Positions 1-7,031 of a DNA stretch of 9,974 bases are shown piece by piece. The first letter of the stretch is position 1. The number at the start of each line of letters is the position of its first letter. A program made the translations under genes and the position numbers. Below the pieces are notes generated by a model. The model did not search any database. It had not been told where the DNA came from and was given only the letters and a program-made list of their open reading frames with translations. This DNA is from Microbacteriaceae bacterium (GTDB lineage: Bacteria; Actinomycetota; Actinomycetes; Actinomycetales; Microbacteriaceae). Location of the stretch: contig JAODAU010000362.1 in assembly GCA_025463615.1 (NCBI GenBank), positions 1-9,974 of the forward strand. Direction: 5' to 3'.

Positions 1-464
1 CCATCAACGTGCTCGCGCCGTACATCCTCACGGCCACGATCGAGCGGCCCGCGCGCCTCGTCTACCTGAGCAGCAGCAGCCACCTGGGCGGCAACGCCGA
101 GGTGCACGACCTGGACTGGGTCGAGCGCCGGTGGAACGGGTCACAGGCCTACGGCGACAGCAAGCTCTTCGACGCGGCGCTCGCCTTCGCCGTCGCACGC
201 CGCTGGCCCGACGTGCTCAGCAACGCCGTCGAGCCGGGCTGGGTGCCCACGAAGATGGGCGGGCGCGGTGCCCCGGACGACCTCGCCCTCGGGCACGTGA
301 CGCAGGCGTGGCTCGCGACGAGCGCCGACCCGGCCGCGCTTGTGAGCGGTCGCTACTTCTACCACCGGCGCGAGCAGGATCCGCTGCCCGCCACCCGCTC
401 CGTCGCCTTCCAGGATGCCCTGCTCGCCGAACTCGAGCGGCTCACCGGGGTGCGGCTGCCCTAG
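1..464 (+). CDS. Short-chain dehydrogenase/reductase, C-terminal part (5' end outside window)
   Basis: This is the C-terminal ~153 codons of an NAD(P)-dependent SDR oxidoreductase; the reading frame is open from base 3, so the gene begins upstream of the window. It starts with the Asn-containing helix (NVLAPYILT), followed by the beta-5 strand and catalytic serine region (RLVYLSSSSH), the active-site YxxxK as YGDSK (Tyr codon 150-152, Lys 162-164) and the PGW motif (VEPGWVPTKMGG) that follows beta-6. The order and spacing are those of classical SDRs, nearest in style to the retinol-dehydrogenase/WWOX-like group. The glycine-rich cofactor motif lies outside the window, so NAD/NADP preference and substrate cannot be read. 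The catalytic residues seen are intact. Its TAG stop (462-464) overlaps the stop of the convergent membrane-protein gene. Confidence 0.9.
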   Translation, partial: INVLAPYILTATIERPARLVYLSSSSHLGGNAEVHDLDWVERRWNGSQAYGDSKLFDAALAFAVARRWPDVLSNAVEPGWVPTKMGGRGAPDDLALGHVTQAWLATSADPAALVSGRYFYHRREQDPLPATRSVAFQDALLAELERLTGVRLP

Positions 465-1186
465 GCCTCCCGCGCCGCCCGGGGGTCGATCACCGGGTCG
501 GGTGCGCGGTTGGATCGGGCGTGCGGGAACGCGCGGGCCAGGCGCGCGAGGGTGCCGGAGTGCGCGGCATCCGAGGCCGAGCGCTTCTCGTTGCGGGTCT
601 CGTAGCGCTGCTCGGCGGTCTGTTCGATCTTCGCGTGCTCCTCGTCGAGCGTGCCCTTGACCTCGTCGAGCACGGGCCGCACCTTGGCCAGCGAGCGGAT
701 CGAGTTGGCGGCATCCACCGCCAGGATGCCGAGCAGGGACCACGCGATCGCGATCGCCGCCGTCTGCGGCAGCGACCCCAGCAGCATCTTCGCCACCGGG
801 TGGATCACGTAGAGCAGCAGCAGCCCGAGCCCGCCGAACGCGAGCGAGTTCTGCAGGCAGATGCGGCCCTGGAGGTTGAAGGGGCGGTTGCTGTAGTCCC
901 AGAGCTTGATGTGGAACAGCTTGTCGAGCACGAGGTGGGTGAAGAACTCGAGCGCGCTCGTGATCACCACGCTGGCGAGGAAGACGAGGAAGGGGTTGTT
1001 CACGTAGGGGTACACGAGCAGGAGCAACAGGATGGCGCCGAACCCGTAGATCGGCAGGAACGGCCCGGTCAGGAACCCGCGGTTCTGCAGGTGCCGCGTG
1101 GTGGCGAACACGTACAGCACCTCGGCGATCCACCCCAGGAAGGAGTAGAGCGCGAGGTAGAGCAGGAACAGGCTGAACGCGTACAT
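461..1186 (-). CDS. Polytopic membrane protein, putative ABC-transporter type IV (CmpB/DUF1113) family
   Basis: A 241-residue integral membrane protein. Hydrophobic segments fall near residues 1-20, 43-60, 66-87, 110-130 and about 140-160. Conserved blocks of this family are visible: NRGFLTGPFLPIYGFGA (35-51), a Glu/His pair in EFFTH (80-84), then LWDYSNRPFNLQGRICL (95-111). The family name is historical; no ATPase partner is nearby and transport activity is unproven. After the last membrane segment comes a ~75-residue charged Glu/Lys/Arg-rich tail (around VRPVLDEVKGTLDEEHAK) that could form a coiled coil, ending in a Pro/Arg-rich stretch. I chose ATG at 1186 because GGAG lies 5 nt upstream; a GTG at 1192 would add two residues but overlaps that GGAG. 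The gene is divergent from the surface-protein gene and converges, with overlapping stops, on the SDR gene. Confidence 0.85.
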   Translation of the reverse strand: MYAFSLFLLYLALYSFLGWIAEVLYVFATTRHLQNRGFLTGPFLPIYGFGAILLLLLVYPYVNNPFLVFLASVVITSALEFFTHLVLDKLFHIKLWDYSNRPFNLQGRICLQNSLAFGGLGLLLLYVIHPVAKMLLGSLPQTAAIAIAWSLLGILAVDAANSIRSLAKVRPVLDEVKGTLDEEHAKIEQTAEQRYETRNEKRSASDAAHSGTLARLARAFPHARSNRAPDPVIDPRAAREA

Positions 1187-1191
1187 GGGCA

Positions 1192-1195
1192 CTCC
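1192..1195 (-). promoter_or_regulatory. Shine-Dalgarno GGAG that decides the start of the CmpB-like gene
   Basis: Read on the minus strand, GGAG is followed by TGCCC and then ATG at 1186, a 5-nt spacing. The alternative GTG start at 1192 would use the last G of this box, so the ATG is better supported. It is one of the few recognisable ribosome-binding sites in the window. Confidence 0.6.
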
Positions 1196-1226
1196 GGATC
1201 AGGCCGACGGCGGGCGGTACGCGCCC

Positions 1227-1235
1227 AAGCTAGCA
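1227..1235 (-). promoter_or_regulatory. Candidate extended -10 promoter of the CmpB-like gene
   Basis: The minus strand reads TGCTAGCTT here, that is TG-N-TAGCTT, fitting the actinobacterial TANNNT -10 with the extended TG. Transcription would start around 1220, leaving a ~34-nt leader that contains the GGAG box. No good -35 hexamer is seen, which is tolerable for an extended -10 promoter. The assignment is from sequence pattern only. Confidence 0.35.
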
Positions 1236-1297
1236 TTCGCCGGCGACTTCGTCCCGGCCCGAATCGACCGATTGCTTGCGCGCTGAAAGGAATGGGG

Positions 1298-1308
1298 TAC
1301 ACAGTGTA
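1298..1308. promoter_or_regulatory. Odd 11-bp palindrome TACACAGTGTA upstream of the surface-protein gene
   Basis: TACAC-A-GTGTA is a perfect inverted repeat with one central base, in an AT-richer island of a GC-rich intergenic region. A weak TTGCGC (1276-1281) lies 16 bp upstream of TACACA, so the box could double as a -10 region, although TACACA lacks the final T of TANNNT. ACAGTG occurs again at 1321-1326, 20 bp downstream. It could be an operator or part of the promoter for the surface-protein gene; nothing else in the region 1187-1368 stands out. Confidence 0.25.
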
Positions 1309-1368
1309 GGGAGACAACAGACAGTGGGTGGCTGTGTGATCAGGGTCGGGCGAGACGGGCGCGCGCCG

Positions 1369-1461
1369 ATGTCGCGGCGCGCCCGCAACCTGCTCGCGGC
1401 GGGGACCGCAGCCGTGCTGGTCGCGGCATCCGCCCTCGTCGGCGCCGTGCCGGCGTTCGCC
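1369..1461 (+). other. Signal peptide of the surface protein
   Basis: The basic n-region MSRRARN is followed by about 20 hydrophobic residues rich in Ala, Leu and Val, then the AxA-type site VPAFA before APTLG. Cleavage is predicted between residues 31 and 32. This directs Sec export, as expected for a sortase substrate. Confidence 0.8.
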
Positions 1462-4400
1462 GCCCCCACCCTCGGCCTCTCGAAGACCGCCTCGGTGGCG
1501 CAGGTGCAGCCGGGCGGCAGCTACACGTACACGATGCTCGCGCAGTGCTCCGGCCTGACCGACGCCTGCATCAACGCGACCCTCACTGACACCGTGCCGG
1601 CCGACGTGGATGTCACGACCCTGCCCACGAGCAACACGACCCGCACGGTCACGTACAACGCCACGACCCGGCTGCTCACCGTCGCCTTCATCTCGCCGCT
1701 GCCGCCGCCGAGCCCCGCCGGCTCGGTCGGCCTCACCGCGGGCTCGTCGCAGAACATCGTCCTCGGCGTGCAGCTGCCCGCCGCGAGCCAGATCGCGGAT
1801 GGCGCGACCATCAGCAACACGGCGAGCTTCACCGCCACCGGCGCGACGCCCGTCGCCGACACCGCGGACGTGACCGCAGTCGTGCCCCGCGTGGTCACGC
1901 CGGTCGCGACGAAGGCGTGGAGCGACGGCAGCGCGATCGCCGGGTCGGGCGCCGCGAGCGCGATCACGCTCGGGGTGCGCAACGCGTCGTCATCCAGCGC
2001 CCAGGTGAGCCAGCTGGTCGTGGACGACACGGTTCCCGCGGTCTTCGACCGGTTCGATGTGACCGGCATCGGCCCGGTGACGTTCCCCACCGGCGCGGAT
2101 CGGGTCACGGTGCTCGCCTGCACCGTCGTGCTGAGCGCCTGCACGGACGCCGACTTCACCGCGAGCGCGCCGCAGGCCGGCCCCACGCTGAGCCTGCCCG
2201 TGCCCGCCGGGGACGTGACGGCCCTGCGGTTCGCCTTCACGTCATCCGCCGGCACGGTGCTGCCGTCGGGCGGCGCGGCCGGGTCGGTGGATGTCGCCAT
2301 CACCCTGCGCTCGACGCTCCGCAGCACCGGCGCCCAGTACAGTCCCACCACGCGGGACGACGTGCAGAACTGCACCACCCCGTCGGCCGTCGACCCGGTC
2401 GCCGGCACCGTCGCCGGCGCGCAGGCGTGCGCCACGTTCTCGGTGCAGCCGGCGCAGGCGACCATCGCCATGGGCAAGACCTTCTTCTCGGACACCAACG
2501 GCGACTACACGGCGGACGGCAACGCCGTGCTCGACCAGAACTCGCTCGTCTCGGCGCTCGTGACCTCGCGCAACACATCGCCGTTCGCCGTGTCGACGAT
2601 GACGATCACCGAGCCCAGCGCGACGGCGCCGAACGAGTTCGCGAAGCTGGACGTCAGCCAGCTGCGCATCGTCTTCCCGGCCGGGGCGACCGACGCGACC
2701 CTGGTGATCGACTGTGGCGCGGGCGACGTGCGAACGCTGTCGTTCACCGCGCCGCCCACCACCGTGAACCAGCCGGTGCCCTGCGACAGCGGACGCGCGG
2801 CTGGCGTCACGGCAACGTTCACCGGCGCGATCGCGCAGAACGCGGTCGCCACGCTGGGCCTGCAGGGGCGGCTGAACGCGCTGGTGACCTCCGACGACCT
2901 CTCCACCGGAGGGTCGCCGGGCGTCTCCAACTGCGCCGACGGCACCGCGACCAGCTCGCTCACCGGCGTCGGCTCCGCCGCGGCGAACGCCTGCGCGTCC
3001 GTCACCGTGCTGCCCGCGTTCGCGCAGGTCAACGGCGTGAAGCGCGCGCAGCTGCCGACGATCCTGCCCGACCTCCCGCGGCGCTTCGACCTGAGCTTCA
3101 CCAACAACGGCACGATCGCCGCGACGGGCGTCGTGCTCGCCGACCCCGCCGACCCGACCGCGACCCCCAACGCCTTCACCTCGCTGCAGTTGCAGTCGCT
3201 CACCCTGCCGGGCACGCCCGGCGCGGTGGCCGAGCTCTACGACCCGAATGTCGGCGCCTACGTGCCGTACGACACCGCCATCCTGGCGCGGGCGACCGGA
3301 TTCCGCGTCACCCTGGCCGGCCCGCTCGCCCCTGGCGCGACCTACGCGCTCAGCGCGCAGATGCTGCTGAGGCCCGGGGTGCCGGTCAACACGCAGATCC
3401 AGAACTGCGCGGCGATCTCCACCGCGACCCAGCCGTCGACCCCGTTCTGCGCACCGCTCATCACCGTGCTGCCGCAGTCGGCCGGCGCCTCGGTGCAGAA
3501 GAGCATCAGCCCCGCGACATCCGTGCGCCCGGAGCCCGGCCTGCCCGGCCAGCCGGTGCAGGTGAAGTTCGCGGCGCAGAACACCGGCACGCTGTGGCTC
3601 AAGCGGCTGCAGGTGCTCGACAACGACACCGCCTTCTTCGACGCCGTGGACGTGACCGGAACGGTGCGCGTGAACTTCCCGCCCGCCGCGAACCGGGTCG
3701 AGGTGGATGTGTGCACCGGCGCCTGCGGCCCCACCGACTGGCTGAACGGGCCGGTCTCCGCGAGCCAGAGCCCGCCCCTCAACGCGGGGGTCGTGCTCTC
3801 CCAGGTGCGCGGATTCCGCGTGACGTTCACCGTCAACGACAACAGCTTCACGATCCGCCCCGGCACCAACTTCCCCACGACCGGGCTCTGCACGGGAGCG
3901 AGCGTCTGCATCGGCGTCACCCCGCGCGCGACCCTGCACTCCTCGGCGACGACCCCCGTGCCCACCGTGCTCAGCGACACCGCGTCGGGAGGCTACGAGA
4001 CCACGCAGCAGAACGGTGCGCTCGCCCCCATCCCGAACTCCTCGGCCACGCACACCCTCACCGCGGGCACCGCGTCGCTCGGGTTCACCAAGACGACGAG
4101 CAACCCGACCGCCGGGCCCGGCGAGGTCATCCCGTTCACGCTGACGGCGACGAACGCGGGAACCGGACCCATCCCCGACCTCGTGATCGTGGATCCGCTG
4201 CCCGCCCAACTCACCTTCAGCCCCGGCAACCCCGCCGCGCCGTACACGATCGTCTACACGCTGCCGAGCGGGGCCACGCAGCCCGCCACGGTCGACTTCA
4301 CCCCCATCTCCGACACGAACGGCACCGTGACCTCGCTGCACTGGCAGTTCCCGGGCTGGAGCATGGTGCCCGGCGCGCGCGTGGCGATCACGATCGAGAC

Positions 4401-5691
4401 CACCCTCGCGCCCGGCGTCGTGGCCGGCCAGGTGGTCGAGGATCGCGCGGGCGACAGCACCTCGCGCACCGACGCCACCTGCGCCCCCGGTGGCCAGCGC
4501 CCGGGCACGGCGGTGAACGATCCCGCGTACGGGTCCGGCACCTACTGCACCTCCGGCGCCACGGTGCAGACCACGGCGGGCAACGCGTTCCAGACCGAGA
4601 AGTGGGTCTCCGGCGACCCGACGCTCGGCTGGCTCAACAGCGTCTCGGGCGAACTGCTGCCCGCGGGCGACGCATCCTGCCCGCGGCTGACGGTGGGCGG
4701 CGAGCAGTTCACGCGGTACCCGTGCGTCGCCCGCGTGACGCCCGGGCAAGGCTTCGACTTCTACCTCCGGCTCACCAACGCGGGCACGAACCCGGCGACG
4801 CAGGTGCGACTCGTCGACGTGCTGCCCGCCCTCGGCGACACCGGTGTGCTGCTCACCGGCGACCAGCGCGGCACGCAGTGGGAGGCCCCGCCCACCCTGC
4901 TCACCCCGGTCACGCTGACCGGGCCGGGCACCCTCACGGCGTCGTACACGGCGGCGAACCCGGCCTGCACCACCGACCTGAACCGCGCGCCGGTGCCGTG
5001 CGCACCATCCGACTGGGCTCTCGGGTACTCGCCCACGGCGGCCGCGTTCCGCGCGTTCGTCGACTTCCCCACGCCGCTCGCGCCCGGCGGCAGCTCGGCG
5101 CTGCGGTTCAGGATGGCGGCCCCGCCGGTCGAGCCGAACGCCAGCCAGAACGAGGTCGCCTGGAACTCGTTCGCACACACCGAGTTCTTCAACCAGGGCG
5201 GCACCATCGTGCAGCTGCCCCCGACCGAGCCGATCAAGACCGGCGTCGCCCTCGTCTATGGCTCGCTCGACATCACCAAGCGCGTCGTGGGGTCCGGGTC
5301 CGGGCCGTTCGACATCCAGTACTCGTGCTCGGTCACGCCCGAGGGCGGGTCGCCGGTCGTGGTGGCGTCGGGCACGGAATCCGTCGCGGCCGGCCAGACC
5401 GCGACCGTGGCGAACATCCCGTCCCGCGCCAGCTGCGACGTCTGGGAGCCGAGCCCGCCCGGCTTCGCCAGCAGCGCGCCCGACCAGGCGCACGCCGTGC
5501 ACGTGACCATTCCGGTCTCCGACGCGACCGAGGTGAGCGTGGATGCCGTGGTCACCAACACCGAGGACCCCGCGCTGGCCGCGCTGGCCTTCACCGGCGC
5601 GAGCGGGCTCGGGGCCGGCATCCTCGGCGGGCTGCTGGCCGCGGCCGGGCTCGCGCTCCTGGCGCTGCGACGCCGGCGGGCGGTCGGCTGA
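1369..5691 (+). CDS. Giant LAxTG-anchored surface protein with DUF11-like Ig-fold repeats
   Basis: A 1440-residue secreted protein expected to be fixed to the cell wall. Residues 1-31 are a signal peptide (MSRRARN, hydrophobic core, cleavage after VPAFA). About seven Ig-like DUF11-type modules follow, roughly 32-172, 173-359, 360-547, 548-700, 701-898, 899-1069 and 1070-1297; the clearest openings are LGFTKTTSNPTAGPGEVIPF and FYLRLTNAGTNPATQVRL. Residues ~1298-1400 resemble DUF5979 (SLDITKRVVGSGSGPF...VTNTEDP). The end is LAFTG (1406-1410), a hydrophobic helix and RRRRAVG, a class E sortase signal. Such proteins usually act as stalks or adhesins; no enzymatic domain is visible and the ligand is unknown. 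Cysteines recur in pairs at module ends, suggesting disulfides. ATG at 1369 gives a normal signal peptide but has a weak SD; in-frame GTGs at 1324 (AGGGAG upstream at 1308-1313) and 1336 are alternatives. No sortase gene is in the window. Confidence 0.9.
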   Translation: MSRRARNLLAAGTAAVLVAASALVGAVPAFAAPTLGLSKTASVAQVQPGGSYTYTMLAQCSGLTDACINATLTDTVPADVDVTTLPTSNTTRTVTYNATTRLLTVAFISPLPPPSPAGSVGLTAGSSQNIVLGVQLPAASQIADGATISNTASFTATGATPVADTADVTAVVPRVVTPVATKAWSDGSAIAGSGAASAITLGVRNASSSSAQVSQLVVDDTVPAVFDRFDVTGIGPVTFPTGADRVTVLACTVVLSACTDADFTASAPQAGPTLSLPVPAGDVTALRFAFTSSAGTVLPSGGAAGSVDVAITLRSTLRSTGAQYSPTTRDDVQNCTTPSAVDPVAGTVAGAQACATFSVQPAQATIAMGKTFFSDTNGDYTADGNAVLDQNSLVSALVTSRNTSPFAVSTMTITEPSATAPNEFAKLDVSQLRIVFPAGATDATLVIDCGAGDVRTLSFTAPPTTVNQPVPCDSGRAAGVTATFTGAIAQNAVATLGLQGRLNALVTSDDLSTGGSPGVSNCADGTATSSLTGVGSAAANACASVTVLPAFAQVNGVKRAQLPTILPDLPRRFDLSFTNNGTIAATGVVLADPADPTATPNAFTSLQLQSLTLPGTPGAVAELYDPNVGAYVPYDTAILARATGFRVTLAGPLAPGATYALSAQMLLRPGVPVNTQIQNCAAISTATQPSTPFCAPLITVLPQSAGASVQKSISPATSVRPEPGLPGQPVQVKFAAQNTGTLWLKRLQVLDNDTAFFDAVDVTGTVRVNFPPAANRVEVDVCTGACGPTDWLNGPVSASQSPPLNAGVVLSQVRGFRVTFTVNDNSFTIRPGTNFPTTGLCTGASVCIGVTPRATLHSSATTPVPTVLSDTASGGYETTQQNGALAPIPNSSATHTLTAGTASLGFTKTTSNPTAGPGEVIPFTLTATNAGTGPIPDLVIVDPLPAQLTFSPGNPAAPYTIVYTLPSGATQPATVDFTPISDTNGTVTSLHWQFPGWSMVPGARVAITIETTLAPGVVAGQVVEDRAGDSTSRTDATCAPGGQRPGTAVNDPAYGSGTYCTSGATVQTTAGNAFQTEKWVSGDPTLGWLNSVSGELLPAGDASCPRLTVGGEQFTRYPCVARVTPGQGFDFYLRLTNAGTNPATQVRLVDVLPALGDTGVLLTGDQRGTQWEAPPTLLTPVTLTGPGTLTASYTAANPACTTDLNRAPVPCAPSDWALGYSPTAAAFRAFVDFPTPLAPGGSSALRFRMAAPPVEPNASQNEVAWNSFAHTEFFNQGGTIVQLPPTEPIKTGVALVYGSLDITKRVVGSGSGPFDIQYSCSVTPEGGSPVVVASGTESVAAGQTATVANIPSRASCDVWEPSPPGFASSAPDQAHAVHVTIPVSDATEVSVDAVVTNTEDPALAALAFTGASGLGAGILGGLLAAAGLALLALRRRRAVG
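1462..5259 (+). repeat. Tandem array of about seven diverged DUF11-like protein modules
   Basis: The repeats are visible in protein, not in DNA. Several modules open with a Lys-containing beta strand (GLSKTAS, ATKAWSDG, MGKTFFSD, VNGVKRAQ, VQKSISP, FTKTTSN, QTEKWVSG). They contain a strand ending in an Asn (VRN, SRN, FTNNG, QNTG, TNAG) and a following V.D..P or V.D.D strand. Modules 2, 3 and 4 end with a Cys-bracketed element (VQNC...ACATFSV, VSNC...ACASVTV, IQNC...FCAPLITV). Module length varies from about 140 to 230 residues, and nucleotide identity between them looks low, so this is an old expansion rather than a recent one. Boundaries are my estimates. Confidence 0.7.
5584..5688 (+). other. 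C-terminal cell-wall sorting signal LAFTG, class E sortase type
   Basis: The last 35 residues are LAFTG, then a Gly/Ala/Leu hydrophobic stretch, then RRRRAVG. LAxTG in place of LPxTG is the motif known for class E sortases of high-GC actinobacteria. Cleavage would fall between Thr1409 and Gly1410. Confidence 0.85.
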
Positions 5692-5702
5692 GCGATCGGC
5701 AA

Positions 5703-5708
5703 TAGTGT
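5703..5708 (+). promoter_or_regulatory. Candidate -10 (TAGTGT) for a leaderless oxidoreductase-channel transcript
   Basis: TAGTGT fits TANNNT and ends 7 bp before ATG 5716, so transcription would begin at or next to the start codon. No Shine-Dalgarno is seen before that ATG. The box lies 12 bp after the stop of the surface-protein gene and would give the operon its own promoter. The -35 region is not convincing. Confidence 0.4.
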
Positions 5709-5715
5709 GGTGACC

Positions 5716-6396
5716 ATGGCGACACCGCGCACGATCGGCATCCTCGGGGCCGGCAAGGTCGGCACCGTGCTCGCGCGGCTCGCCGCGGCCGCCGGGTACC
5801 GCGTTCTCGTGGCCGGGTCGGGCGATCCCGCGAAGATCGCGCTCACGGTGGAGGTGCTGAGCCCCGGCGCGGTGGCGGTGACCGCGGCGGAGGCGATCGA
5901 GGCCGCGGATGTCGTCATCCTGGCCCTCCCCCTCGGCAAGTACCGCACCATCCCCGCCGACCTGCTGCGCGGCAAGCTGGTGATCGACGCGACCAACTAC
6001 TGGTGGGAGATCGACGGGTTCCGCGACGACCTCACCGACCCGCGCACGTCGTCGAGCGAGATCCTGCAGGCCTACCTGCCCGGCGCGCGCCTGGTGAAGG
6101 CGTTCAATCACCTCGGCTACCACGACATCGACGCCGAGGCGCGTCCGGCGGGCACGCCCGGCCGGCGTGCGATCGCGATCGCCGGGGACGACCCAGCGGA
6201 TGTCGCGGAGGTCGCCTCCATCGTCGACGCGCTCGGGTTCGACCCGGTGATCGCCGGGCCGCTCGCCGAGGGCGTGCGCATGGAGCCCGGCACGGAGCTG
6301 TTCGGCGCCAACCCGGACGCCGCCGAGGTGCGCGCCATGCTCGAGCGCTTCCCGACCTCGGCGCGCGGGCAGGTCGTGGCGCGGGCGCGCGCATGA
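5716..6396 (+). CDS. NAD(P)-binding oxidoreductase, F420-dependent NADP reductase-like family
   Basis: A 226-residue protein with an N-terminal Rossmann motif (GILGAGKVG, residues 8-16) and a second strand ending VLVAGSGDP. The strand [11 protein letters not shown] and the [10 protein letters not shown] segment are typical of the NADP oxidoreductase, coenzyme F420-dependent family. The C-terminal block [14 protein letters not shown] and the run [20 protein letters not shown]...LGFDPV are also conserved in these proteins. The family includes reductases that move hydride between NADPH and F420, but many actinobacterial members have unknown substrates, so the F420 role is inferred. Two in-frame GTGs (5707, 5710) precede ATG 5716; I prefer ATG because a TAGTGT -10-like box would then place it at the 5' end of the transcript. 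Its TGA overlaps the ATG of the channel gene (ATGA), implying co-translation. Confidence 0.85.
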   Translation: MATPRTIGILGAGKVGTVLARLAAAAGYRVLVAGSGDPAKIALTVEVLSPGAVAVTAAEAIEAADVVILALPLGKYRTIPADLLRGKLVIDATNYWWEIDGFRDDLTDPRTSSSEILQAYLPGARLVKAFNHLGYHDIDAEARPAGTPGRRAIAIAGDDPADVAEVASIVDALGFDPVIAGPLAEGVRMEPGTELFGANPDAAEVRAMLERFPTSARGQVVARARA

Positions 6397-7025
6397 ACGC
6401 TGCGGTGCGCCCGGCGTCGCGCATTTTCACGATCCTGGATGTCGCGGGCACGGTGCTGTTCGCCGCCGAGGGCGCGCGCGCCGGCATCCTCGCCCACCTC
6501 GACCTGTTCGGCGTGCTCGTCGTCGCGTTCTCGACCGCGCTCGTCGGCGGGGTCATCCGCGACCTGCTGCTCGGGGACACGCCTCCCGCCGCGTTCCGTT
6601 CGCCGCTGCGGATCGTGGCCGCGCTGCTCGGCGGCGGAATCACCTTCGCGGCGTTCGCGCTCATCGGCCCCGGCTTCGGCCCGGTCGTCGACGTGATCGA
6701 CGCCGCCGCACTGGGCCTGTTCGCGGTGAGCGGCGCCGAGAAAGCGTGGGAGTTCAGGGCGAACGGCTGGACCGTCGTGTTCCTCGGCACGATCACGGCG
6801 GTGGGCGGCGGGGTCGTTCGCGACGTGCTGCTGATCCGCATCCCGTTCGTGCTCACGCAGAGCGTCTACGCGACGGCCGCGCTCGCGGGCGCGCTGGTGT
6901 ACTACCTGTGCCGCCGTTTCGGCCTGGCGAACGGCTGGGCGCTCGCGCTCGGCTTCGTCGTCGCGTTCGCGCTGAGGCTGCTCGCGCTGCTGCTGAACCT
7001 GTCGCTGCCGGTGGTGCAGCTGTAG
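6393..7025 (+). CDS. TRIC-family (UPF0126) cation channel membrane protein
   Basis: A 210-residue hydrophobic protein built from two similar halves, each with three predicted membrane helices, plus a seventh helix at the end. The paired glycine motifs GGVIRD (52-57) and GGGVVRD (138-144) are the hallmark of the UPF0126 / trimeric intracellular cation channel family; the half-openings [14 protein letters not shown] (15-28) and [17 protein letters not shown] (102-118) also match each other. Bacterial TRIC homologues form trimeric K+/Na+-conducting channels; selectivity here is not readable. The ATG lies inside the stop of the upstream oxidoreductase gene (ATGA) and has no Shine-Dalgarno, so translation is probably coupled. 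The longer open frame upstream of this ATG (from 6003) is a shadow of the oxidoreductase gene. The gene ends 6 bp from the stop of the convergent acetyltransferase. Confidence 0.9.
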   Translation: MNAAVRPASRIFTILDVAGTVLFAAEGARAGILAHLDLFGVLVVAFSTALVGGVIRDLLLGDTPPAAFRSPLRIVAALLGGGITFAAFALIGPGFGPVVDVIDAAALGLFAVSGAEKAWEFRANGWTVVFLGTITAVGGGVVRDVLLIRIPFVLTQSVYATAALAGALVYYLCRRFGLANGWALALGFVVAFALRLLALLLNLSLPVVQL

Positions 7026-7031
7026 CGTTCC

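Noticed and set aside
1276..1368. TTG 1276 as start of the surface protein
   Set aside because: It would add 31 residues, including a polar stretch, before an otherwise complete signal peptide; ATG 1369 or GTG 1324/1336 are more sensible.
1917..5705. 1262-codon open frame in another frame of the surface-protein gene
   Set aside because: Its translation is Arg/His/Gly-rich with no domains, as expected for a shadow frame in GC-rich DNA; the overlapping frame has a signal peptide, modules and a sorting signal.
2242..6123. 1293-codon minus-strand open frame
   Set aside because: Very rich in Arg, Gly and His, without recognisable motifs, and it crosses two well-supported plus-strand genes; an antisense shadow.
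6003..6392. N-terminal extension of the TRIC gene upstream of ATG 6393
   Set aside because: The extension lies inside the oxidoreductase gene and encodes Arg-rich sequence; the true protein begins with the first TRIC helix after ATG 6393.
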